A DNA stretch of 31,676 nucleotides. It comes from WGOA01 sp964429745. Lineage in GTDB: Bacteria > Bacteroidota > Bacteroidia > Chitinophagales > BACL12. The notes under the pieces were generated by a model. It was given only the letters and a program-made list of their open reading frames with translations, had not been told where the DNA came from and made no database searches. Positions 7,549 through 15,492 of the stretch are shown here, in pieces. Location of the stretch: positions 1 to 31,676 of the forward strand of contig CAYSDI010000037.1 of NCBI GenBank assembly GCA_964429745.1, in the 5' to 3' direction. Numbering within the stretch: position 1 is the stretch's first letter; each line of letters begins with the position of its first letter. Both the position numbers and the translations under genes were made by a program.

Positions 7549-10388
7549 TTACTCCGCCCTTGCAAAAGCCATAACCGCCAGCCCGTTCTCCAGCAACGTC
7601 AGCGTCTGCCCGTCGGGGCTGATGCCGTAGGCGTCCACCCGCTGCAGGGCTTGCAAAAACACCGATTCGCCGAGCCCGGCACAAGCCATGCGCGTCATGG
7701 CCAGCGGCTCTGGAAAACTCAGGTTCATTCCTTTTCGGGCGAAACGGCCGCTGTACGAATTGCAACTGGTGTTGCCATTAACCGTGCCTTTCTCCGTGTC
7801 CAGACTCAGGGTGGGCTTGCGCTCCGGGTAAATTCCGTCAAACGCGATCCGGGGTCCGGTAATGTACGTCAGTTGCCAGTTGCCGCCGAGCGGTTCGCCC
7901 GAAAAAACAGGCGCATCTTCACGCACCGCAACAGCGTCCGTGCGCTGCGCCGTGAGCAGGTGCCAATACGGCTGGTGGAAATGGTGCAGGAAAATGCTGT
8001 CAGAGGTTTCGGGATAGCGCCGGAAGTACTCCGCATCCGGATGCAGGATCACCGAAACGCCGGTTCGGCTGTAATTCAGCCCGGCGGCCATGGGCGGGAG
8101 TGATAGCTCGGGCAACACGTCTTGCACGCACTTAGCGATGAAATAGCCCATATACTTTTGGTACTGGTCCACGGCTTTGCGCGGCGGTTTGTCCAACTTT
8201 CGGTGTACGCGCCGCAGCAACAGGTTAACCGGGAACTTTTGTTCCCGGATCATCGCAGGTATTCCGGGAAAAGGACTGGTCGGGTTGAAATCATCCAGCC
8301 GCTGGATGGACACCGGAACTTGCGGGACCCAATCGGCTGCATTGACCAGATTGAACGCCCAACCTTCGCGGGTATTGAACTCGTAGTCATAAGCAAAATA
8401 GACATTGCCGGGCTTGGGCGCGGCAGTGCAATAGGTCTTAATGTTCCAATTAGCGGGCAACCTGCCCTGGCGGCGAAGCTGCAACAAATGTGCCGTCAGC
8501 AGGTAGCCGATAGCGCCTCCCTGGCTGTGCCCGGTGATCACCAAACCTCGCACACCTGCTTGGTAACAGGAATCCAGTTTGGTCAGGATGTCGCTTTCCA
8601 GGTATGCCAGGCTGATCAGCCATCCCGTGTGAACAGACGCTTTAGAATCATCCGCCAGACGGTAACGGAAGGGTTCGTACCCCGCACGCTCCAACGTCCC
8701 CACCGCAGGGGTCATGGACGCGTAGAAATTAGCCAGCCAACTGATCGGCTCCTTCGTGCTGCCGCGAACATTGATCACGGCGTTGCCTTCCGCGTTGGTC
8801 CACAACTCCCACATGTTGTCCAGCCCGATTGACTCCGAGCGGTATTGCCGCTCAAAGTAGCGCGGCTCTTCAAAGTCGCCCACATAGGCCGAATCGCCGA
8901 AGCGAGCAGAAATGCGCAGCATTTCAGCGGCTTCCTCCCAGATAAATCCGGGTTGCAGCGGCTGGGCGAAGGGCTGCTGGGCCTGAGCAAGAGCTTGGGC
9001 CTGATTCTTAGGTTGAGTCTGAGNNNNNNNNNNNNNNNNNNNNNNNNNNNNNNNNNNNNNNNNNNNNNNNNNNNNNNNNNNNNNNNNNNNNNNNNNNNNN
9101 NNNNNNNNNNNNNNNNNNNNNNNTGAGCCTGGGCCAGAGTCTGAGCCAGAGTCTGAACCAGAGCTTGGGCCAGAGTCTGAGCCTGGGCCAGAGTCTGAGT
9201 CTGAACCTGAGCCTGGGCCAGAGTTGGAGCAAAAACCTGCGCTTGTACACCACCAGCAAAAAGCCCCAAACTGCACAGCCAGAAAACCAGCACGGTCAGC
9301 ACCACCTTAGCCCGCGTCGGGTCAACCCGCTTCCAAATGGCCGCCGAGGCGTCCCACAAGCGCTTGCCGGCCTCGGCGTCGTACACTTTAGGATCCATTT
9401 TCTTGTTGTTGAGCATATGCAGGTAGCGGTTCGTCTGCCCTTCCAGCTCATTGGAGCAGCCCAGGTAGGTGGCTGGCATGGCTCCCTGCGCCGGGGTGCG
9501 AAAAGCGACACTGAAAATGCCACGCAACACCACCCGCAGCGGACCTGGTGCCTCGCGAATAATGTTGGTGTTGACCGGACCGGGGCAAAAAGTGTGCACC
9601 GACACGTCCGGAGATGCGCCATGCCCCCGCAGCCGCCGCGCTAACTCCGTGTTCATGGTGTTGAGCACCAGCTTGTAATAACTGTAATACTGGATAGCCT
9701 TGTTCACCCCGTATTCGTTGTAAACACCAAAGGTGTCAAAATCAATGGCCGAAGCCGTCTGGTGCGAATCAGATGACGTGTAGATCATGCGGGGCGTGTG
9801 GCCCGGCCGGTCATTACCGGATACCGTACTGTTTGGTATAGTTCCGTCACCCAGCAGGCGATTGGCCGTGATGAACTTACTCAAGTAATTAACCAGAAAG
9901 ATTTCGTCCAGACCGCTGACTGTTTTGCGAGCTTGGGGGGTGGCGACACCGGCGTTGAAAAACGCCAGGTCCAATTTCACGCCATCGCGCTTCAGGCCGT
10001 CGCAGAAGGCGTGAATGTTGTCCAGATCGGTCAGGTTCAGGTGCCGGATCTCAACGCTCGAAGAGCCGCTCGCCTTGCGCACCCTTTCCGCCGCTTCCGG
10101 AACCTGGCTGCGGCAAGCCATGATGACGTGACCACCGCGCCGCGCCAAATCCACGGCAATGGCCTCTCCTACGCCACTGCTGGCGCCGGTAACCAGGCAT
10201 ACCTTGCCGTCGCAGCGCAGGCCGTCGTTGTAGGCTTCGGCCAGATCCTGGCTGCGGAACAAATCTTTGACCCCGGCCAGTGCTGCCGAAACAGGGTTGT
10301 GAAACCGACCTTTTTCTGCCATGTTGAAAAGTTGCGAAGGGCCAGCTTGCCCTTCGAACGGAAACAGCCCTGCTTGCTGAACGCTCAT
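7549..10388 (-). CDS. fusion: SDR dehydrogenase - hydrophobic segment - AQ-repeat linker - class 3 lipase - META domain
   Basis: Read from the ATG at 10388. Residues about 30-360 are a short-chain dehydrogenase of the retinol-dehydrogenase-like type: cofactor loop TGASSGVGEA, FFNAGVATP, YTSSDSHQ with the catalytic Ser, and YSYYK with the catalytic Tyr and Lys. Without a stop codon the frame continues into a hydrophobic stretch at about 362-384 (VVLTVLVFWLCSLGLF) that ends GGVQAQ like a signal peptide. A TLAQAQ-type repeat linker then enters the gap. After the gap, QTQPKNQAQALAQAQQ continues the same composition and leads to a class 3 lipase with nucleophile elbow GHSQGG near 8515-8532. A META (HslJ-like) domain ends the protein (GNWQLTYI.. 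GNTSCNSYSGRF.. MTRMACA). A true gap length of 3n+2 joins the halves. The alternative is a separate lipase gene starting at an internal GTG near 9305. The segment is about 945 aa with a nominal gap. Confidence 0.72.
8940..9231 (-). repeat. 18-bp degenerate tandem repeat encoding an Ala/Gln linker
   Basis: On the minus strand units such as ACTCTGGCCCAGGCTCAG (T-L-A-Q-A-Q) repeat with variation on both sides of the gap. Right of the gap are several TLAQAQ, TLAQAL and VQTQ units; left of it are QTQPKNQAQALAQAQQ. The other two frames are also open through the repeat, as expected for an 18-bp unit. The number of units inside the gap is unknown. Confidence 0.8.
9024..9123. other. assembly gap 2 (100 N)
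   Basis: Exactly 100 unknown bases inside the Ala/Gln tandem repeat. The repeat is the likely reason the assembly broke. The nominal length causes an apparent frameshift in the fusion gene. Confidence 0.99.
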
Positions 10389-10480
10389 ACAAACTCAGCG
10401 CCGAAGATAACAGCTACCAGGCAACCCCATCCGCCCAAAAACCACTTGGACAAAGCAGCAATACGGCGTATTTTATCACC

Positions 10481-11650
10481 ATGAAACACCTTTCCCTACT
10501 CCTCTTCGCTTTCCTGGCCGGCATTTTGGCTCAGGCCCAAAGCACCGTCACCGGCAACCTCAACGTCGATGGCAGAAACCGCTCCTACCGGTTGCGTATC
10601 CCACCAGCTGCAAGCAGCGGCGAGCCCCTTCCCCTAATCGTGAGCCTGCACGGCTTTGCGCTGAGTGCCACCAGCCAGGAAAGTTCCAGCGCCATGAACG
10701 CCATCGCAGACACGGCGGGTTTTTACGTGGTGTACCCCAACGGCACGGCTGTTGCATTCTTTCTGCAAGGCTGGAACGACGACCTGAGCGGCGGCGGCGT
10801 AGACGACGTGGCCTTCATCGACGCGCTGATCACGGAACTGGGCAACACGCGCAATGTGGACACCAGCCGCGTCTTTGCCACAGGGTTTTCCAACGGCGGG
10901 GGAATGAGTGTCGTATTAGCCTGCGCCCTCTCTGGCCGCATCAAGGCCATTGCGCCGGTGGCAGCGGCCATCAATCCGGACAATGCGCCGCTATGCAGCC
11001 CGGCCGTTTTCCGGCCCTTGCTCCAGATTCACGGTACCGCTGACCTCATTGTTCCTTACACCGGTGCTCCAGCCACCATTTTCTACCCGGCAACCGCCCC
11101 CGCAGAAGCTTTTTTCCGCGCTTGGGTCAGCCGGGACGCCTGTGCAGCGCCGATTATTAGCAATGTGCCGAACTCCGGTGCACTGGACTTTAGTACGGTG
11201 ACCAAGGCTTCGCTGTCTTCTTGCACCAGCGGCCAGGCTTACGAATTTTACCGAGTGGTAGGCGGCGACCACAGCATTCCCGGACCCGGCGGCCAGAACA
11301 AAGACCTGTACTCGAGCGCAGCCATCTGGACGTTCTTTCGCAGCCAGGGCGGTGCCGCTCTGCGCCTGAGCAACCCGGATGCCGGGCAGGAACCGCTGGC
11401 AGAGCAGACGCTTAAAGCCGCGAGCCTGTGGCCCAACCCCGCCAGCGATGCCGTTCTGCTCCAAACCCAAACGGAAGGGCCTTGGACAGCCGTCGTGTAC
11501 GACAGCCAGGGCCGTCAGGTAGCGCTGCTATCCGGTACCGGCCTGCAGGGCAGCCTGCACGTGGGCGATCTGAACACTGGCTTGTTCCAAGTGTTGTTGC
11601 AAACCGAAAACGGCCGCAGTCGCGCGATGCCGTTGCAAGTGCAGCGCTAA
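10481..11650 (+). CDS. T9SS-secreted esterase, PHB depolymerase / LpqC-like
   Basis: 389 aa secreted alpha/beta hydrolase. The signal peptide is residues 1-20 (MKHLSLLLFAFLAGILAQAQ). The catalytic domain has PLIVSLHGFA with the oxyanion-side HG, nucleophile S137 in TGFSNGGGM, acid D188 in IHGTADLIVPY and H264 in GGDHSIPG. This resembles polyhydroxybutyrate depolymerase, feruloyl esterase or LpqC families. From about residue 314 a type A C-terminal sorting domain follows (SLWPNPASDAVLLQ.. VVYDSQGRQVALL.. LNTGLFQVLLQTENG), so the protein should cross the outer membrane by T9SS and be surface-bound or released. It is divergent from the SDR-lipase fusion with 92 bp between. The natural ester substrate is not determined. 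Confidence 0.9.
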   Translation: MKHLSLLLFAFLAGILAQAQSTVTGNLNVDGRNRSYRLRIPPAASSGEPLPLIVSLHGFALSATSQESSSAMNAIADTAGFYVVYPNGTAVAFFLQGWNDDLSGGGVDDVAFIDALITELGNTRNVDTSRVFATGFSNGGGMSVVLACALSGRIKAIAPVAAAINPDNAPLCSPAVFRPLLQIHGTADLIVPYTGAPATIFYPATAPAEAFFRAWVSRDACAAPIISNVPNSGALDFSTVTKASLSSCTSGQAYEFYRVVGGDHSIPGPGGQNKDLYSSAAIWTFFRSQGGAALRLSNPDAGQEPLAEQTLKAASLWPNPASDAVLLQTQTEGPWTAVVYDSQGRQVALLSGTGLQGSLHVGDLNTGLFQVLLQTENGRSRAMPLQVQR

Positions 11651-11726
11651 GCCTTTCGCCCGAAAAGAACCGCTTTCAGGTCATATCGGCCCTTCGATTG
11701 GTCATGGCAGCGAGATTGAGCGGTGA

Positions 11727-12182
11727 TTAAGCTTTGATGTTGGCTTCGTAAAAGTCAATCCAGGCTTTCGGCGTGATTTTACCGGCCAATTCCCCCATCA
11801 ATTTCAGGGGAATTTGGTCCGGTTTCTTAAAGCGAATGCAACTCTTGCCCATGTCCAGTTTGGTGGAAACGTACTTAGGGTATTGGCTTTCAAACCATTG
11901 CATCAGGTCGGGCATGGCATGCAAGCCCATGTGGTAAACAGAAATGGCCTGTTTCTGCGACGCAATGCTCATAAAAGGAAGGGGCAATTTGGGATCACAG
12001 TGATACCCGGCAGGGTAAAGCGAATGGGGAACCACGTATCCGATCATGCCGTAGCCCATCTCCTCGTGAAAACCCTTGGGAAGGTTCTTTTTGATCACCG
12101 TTCGCAAAGCCGCCATCGCGGCGGTCCGGTCTTGCGGCAGGGAGGCAATGTATTCGTCCGGAGTTGCAGCAGTGCTTTGCAT
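11727..12182 (-). CDS. DUF1801 domain protein
   Basis: 151 aa, cytoplasmic, no signal peptide. The pattern TPDEYIASLPQDRTAAMAALRTVIKKNLPKGFHEEMGYGMIGYVVPHS is characteristic of DUF1801 (YdhG-like), and the C-terminal part CIRFKKPDQIPLKLMGELAGKITPKAWIDFYE also fits. Members are small proteins of unproven function, sometimes linked to iron or stress. It lies convergent to the T9SS esterase and downstream of ppk1 on the same strand, with 67 bp between ppk1's stop and its start. Confidence 0.85.
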   Translation of the reverse strand: MQSTAATPDEYIASLPQDRTAAMAALRTVIKKNLPKGFHEEMGYGMIGYVVPHSLYPAGYHCDPKLPLPFMSIASQKQAISVYHMGLHAMPDLMQWFESQYPKYVSTKLDMGKSCIRFKKPDQIPLKLMGELAGKITPKAWIDFYEANIKA

Positions 12183-12249
12183 AGTTGGCGATTTTTTTCG
12201 AAACCCAACTGAAAGTTACGCCCTGCCCGCCCAACGCGCCAAACTCCCG

Positions 12250-14322
12250 TCAGGGCCGCGCTTTAATGCCGGCCCACTGGCAGCAGAGTTGCCAGGAGGC
12301 TTCCTGCGCCCGAACCGCCGGCAATTTGTGCTCCACGTAGAGGTTGCGCTGCCGGGCGTCCAGCCTGCGGGCTTTTACGTTATCGGCCAATTGCAAATCC
12401 AGGAGCTGCCGAAGTTCGGAATACACGCGTTTGTCGTAGATCGGCACCGCCATTTCGATGCGGCGCTCCAGGTTGCGGGTCATCCAATCTGCCGAAGCAA
12501 GGTAAAGCTTCTCGCGGCCTCCATTTCCAAAAACATAGAGTCTGCTATGTTCTAGAAATCGGTCTACAATAGAAATTACCCGAAGCCTGCCGCCGAACTG
12601 CGGATCTTCGGTTTTCAGGCAACAAATGCCGCGGACCACCAACTGCACCGACACCCCGGCGCGAGCGGCTTCGGCCAGCACGTTGATCATTTCGGGGTCT
12701 TCCAGACTGTTCATCTTGGCGATGATGTACGCTGGTTTCCCGGCCCGTGCCAGCGCAACTTCTTCGGCGATCAGCGCTTCAAAACCATTGCGCAACGAAA
12801 AAGGCGCCACCAACAGGTGCTTGGTGTTGGTGATGATGCGGCGGCGCTCCAAAATTTCAAAGATCTGCAGCGCTTCGTCCGCCAGGCGCGGATCGCAGGT
12901 CAACAGCGCATGATCGCCGTAGAGGCTGGCTGTTTTTTCATTGAAATTGCCCGTGCCCAAGTACGCATAGTTGCGCATGGCGTCGCCCTCCCTTCGCGAT
13001 ATAACAAATAACTTGGTGTGCACTTTGATGCCGGGGTAGGAATACAACACCTGCGCCCCGGCCTGCTCCAGCGCGGCGCCCCATTGCAGGTTGCTCTCCT
13101 CGTCAAATCGCGCTTTGATCTCCAAAAAAGCCGTGACTTGCTTGCCGTTCTGTGCGGCGCGAATGAGGGCCCTGGCCACCGAAGACTCGCGGCCTACGCG
13201 GTAGAGCGTGATGCGAATGGCTTCTACGGTCGGATCGGCGGCGGCCTCTTCCAGCATGCGCACGATGTAGTCAAAGCGCTGGTAGGGAAAGTGCAACACC
13301 CGGTCCCGCTCGGTGATGGCGTCAAACATATTTTCCGCTACGTCCAAAAAAGGCCGGTTTTGCGGGGGAAAGGGCCGGTACCGCCAGGACGGCTCTCCTA
13401 CGGGATCCGGAAAGCTGAACAAGTCGTGAAAATTGTGGTACACGCCTCCGGCCACCATGTCGTCAACCGCCAATTGCAGCAGCTCGGCTAACTGCGATCG
13501 CAGGGCGTTGGGCAACCGGCCATCGTAGAGAAAACGCGTGGGCATGCCCACCTCGCGCTCCAGGAGCCCCTGCCGGATTTTGTTGATCAGATCGCCGTTG
13601 AACTCATCGTCAATGTACAATTCTGCATCCCGCGAGAGTTTAATGGCCCAGGCCTGACCGCCGTATTCAGACCCTGCCAAACGCGGCAGGTTAAGCCGCA
13701 GGATGTCGTCTACCCAGGCAATGGGGTGGTAGCCGTCGTCGCCGCCCAACTCAATGAAGCGAGGCAGCGATTCTGTCGGCAAGTTGACCAGGCCAAGGTC
13801 TTTTTCGCCCAAACGAAAGGCGAAATAGATGCCGTTGTTGCGCAAAAAGGGAGCTTTTTGCCCGGGCGAGTAGCGCTCCACGCGGACCACTTTGCGCAAA
13901 TGTTCGTCAAACCAGGCCCTGGCTTGCGGACCTGCTGTTTGCTGCAATTCGTCCAGGTTGAGCAGCTTGATGCCCGCCTCAGACAACTCCGGCAAAATTT
14001 CATCGCGGAAAATGCGGCCGAGCAACTCCTGCTGTTTGCTCACGATGCTCAGCACCTGGCGCAGAGTTCTGCGGGGCTTGTCCGGAATTTGCAACCGGGT
14101 TTCTTTTCGCAACTGGTTAAAGCTGCGCAGGGCAGCCACCCGAACGCGAAAAAACTCGTCCAGGTTGGCAGAGTAAATGGCCAAAAACTTGACGCGCTCA
14201 AAAAGCGGAACCCGGTGGTCAGCGGCTTCCTGCAACACCCGGTGGTTGAAAGAAAGCCAGGAAATATCGCGGGGAATCAAGTCGGCCGCAACAGGGCGAA
14301 GCGGAGCAGCAGTGGAAGACAT
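12250..14322 (-). CDS. ppk1: polyphosphate kinase 1
   Basis: 690 aa, almost exactly the size of E. coli Ppk (688). It makes long-chain polyphosphate from ATP, reversibly. The start is the ATG at 14322; an upstream TTG at 14343 is in frame but unneeded. The N-terminal domain has RDISWLSFNHRVLQEA and FLAIYSANLDEFFRVRVA. The autophosphorylated histidine is H435 in GIKVHTKLFVISR and the second catalytic histidine is H592 in DRFLEHSRLYVFGNG, the same residue numbers I recall for E. coli. The C-terminal YLASADWMTRNLERRIEMAVPI is also conserved. No exopolyphosphatase gene is adjacent. A 16-bp palindrome at 14360-14375 lies 38 bp upstream. Confidence 0.97.
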   Translation of the reverse strand: MSSTAAPLRPVAADLIPRDISWLSFNHRVLQEAADHRVPLFERVKFLAIYSANLDEFFRVRVAALRSFNQLRKETRLQIPDKPRRTLRQVLSIVSKQQELLGRIFRDEILPELSEAGIKLLNLDELQQTAGPQARAWFDEHLRKVVRVERYSPGQKAPFLRNNGIYFAFRLGEKDLGLVNLPTESLPRFIELGGDDGYHPIAWVDDILRLNLPRLAGSEYGGQAWAIKLSRDAELYIDDEFNGDLINKIRQGLLEREVGMPTRFLYDGRLPNALRSQLAELLQLAVDDMVAGGVYHNFHDLFSFPDPVGEPSWRYRPFPPQNRPFLDVAENMFDAITERDRVLHFPYQRFDYIVRMLEEAAADPTVEAIRITLYRVGRESSVARALIRAAQNGKQVTAFLEIKARFDEESNLQWGAALEQAGAQVLYSYPGIKVHTKLFVISRREGDAMRNYAYLGTGNFNEKTASLYGDHALLTCDPRLADEALQIFEILERRRIITNTKHLLVAPFSLRNGFEALIAEEVALARAGKPAYIIAKMNSLEDPEMINVLAEAARAGVSVQLVVRGICCLKTEDPQFGGRLRVISIVDRFLEHSRLYVFGNGGREKLYLASADWMTRNLERRIEMAVPIYDKRVYSELRQLLDLQLADNVKARRLDARQRNLYVEHKLPAVRAQEASWQLCCQWAGIKARP

Positions 14323-14359
14323 GCGCAGAAAAAATAGGGGCAAAAACAGAGGAGCAAGG

Positions 14360-14375
14360 CGTTCTTCAAAGAACG
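14360..14375. promoter_or_regulatory. 16-bp palindrome between ppk1 and mscS
   Basis: CGTTCTT and AAGAACG form a perfect 7-bp dyad around CA, 38 bp upstream of the ppk1 ATG in the 200-bp divergent region. The size and symmetry suit a dimeric repressor or activator site. No regulator is identified. Confidence 0.35.
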
Positions 14376-14522
14376 TCCATTTTCTGCTTCTGTTTCACGC
14401 CACAGTCCTCTTGCCAAAGCAGCAGTTATGCACATACGGGGGAGTGCCTGCCGTGGCCAACAGGCTTGCGCCGGGAAGGCGTTAAATTAGCCGCGTCTTA
14501 TGAGGTCTTGAGCACCAAAACC

Positions 14523-15446
14523 ATGCTAGAATCTGCCTTAAAATCAATTAGTTGGGAGCAAGGGCTCCTTTCCGGCCTGATTCTGGTCGCCGCCTTTATT
14601 TCGGCCCAGATCATCAACCGGATTTTAGGCAAGCTCTTCTCTGACGCGGGGCGCATCCTCAAAGTCAAGGCGGAGAACTACCGCTTTTTCCGGCACATGG
14701 TGTCGGCCGGTATCTACTTCATGGCCATCATCCTGGTCTTTTACATGGTGCCTTCGCTGCGCGCCCTGAGCGTAACGCTATTTGCGGGCGCGGGCATCTT
14801 TGCCGCCATCATTGGCTTTGCTTCCCAGCAGGCTTTTAGCAACATTGTCGCTGGCATTTTCATTGTCATCTTCAAGCCTTTCCGGGTGGGCGATTACGTG
14901 CATGTGGGCAGCCAATACAAAGGCTATGTTTCCGACATTACCCTGCGGCACACCGTCTTGCATACATTTGAAAATTCAGACATCATTATTCCCAACAGCA
15001 CCGTAAGTTCTGATACGGTCATTAATTTTTCATACAACGATGACCGCGTCTGCCGCTTCGTTGAAATCCAAATCAGCTTTAGCTCCGACATGGACAAAGC
15101 TCTGAAGATCTTGCAGGAAGAATGTCAAAACCACCCCTTGTGCATTGACGGGCGAACACCGGCAGAGAAAGCGGCAGGCGAGCCCAAAGTGCCTGTGCGC
15201 GTTACCGCCATCGGACCTTATGGCGTGCACCTCAAGGCCTGGGCCTGGGCTGCCACGGTAGAAAATTCCTGGTACCTGGGTTTTGACTTGAACCGCAACC
15301 TTAAACTGCACTTTGACCGCGAGGGAATCGTCATCCCCTACCCCCACCAGACGCTGCATTTTATTGGGCCGGATGCGCCAGTGGCTTCTGCAAAATCAGG
15401 AGCTGTTTACCAACAAGGCGGCCGCATCAACGAGCCGGGGGAATAG
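14523..15446 (+). CDS. MscS-family small-conductance mechanosensitive channel
   Basis: 307 aa from the ATG at 14523; an in-frame TTG at 14466 is less likely. Three transmembrane helices lie in about residues 15-120. The pore-lining TM3 and following segment show the Gly/Ala-rich family pattern GAGIFAAIIGFASQQAFSNIVAGIFIV, then KPFRVGDYV leading into the beta domain and the cytoplasmic vestibule. It would open on membrane tension and release solutes in hypo-osmotic shock. It is divergent from ppk1. A box TAAATTAG at 14483-14490, one mismatch from TAnnTTTG, lies upstream but has no well-spaced -33 element. Confidence 0.93.
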   Translation: MLESALKSISWEQGLLSGLILVAAFISAQIINRILGKLFSDAGRILKVKAENYRFFRHMVSAGIYFMAIILVFYMVPSLRALSVTLFAGAGIFAAIIGFASQQAFSNIVAGIFIVIFKPFRVGDYVHVGSQYKGYVSDITLRHTVLHTFENSDIIIPNSTVSSDTVINFSYNDDRVCRFVEIQISFSSDMDKALKILQEECQNHPLCIDGRTPAEKAAGEPKVPVRVTAIGPYGVHLKAWAWAATVENSWYLGFDLNRNLKLHFDREGIVIPYPHQTLHFIGPDAPVASAKSGAVYQQGGRINEPGE

Positions 15447-15492
15447 CCTCGCCAGCGTTTTTTGCAATGCCGTTTTGTTGCTGCGTTACCCC

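Noticed and set aside
9124..9276. A Ser/Gly/Asp/Pro-rich frame (SGPGSGSDSDSG) joined to the lipase when the gap is taken as 100 bases
   Set aside because: The sequence after the gap (QTQPKNQAQALAQAQQ) matches the Ala/Gln frame in composition and not the Ser/Asp frame. The match to the Ser/Asp frame depends on the nominal gap length.
11651..11726. A terminator between the convergent esterase and DUF1801 genes
   Set aside because: I found no stem with a T-run in this 76-bp space.
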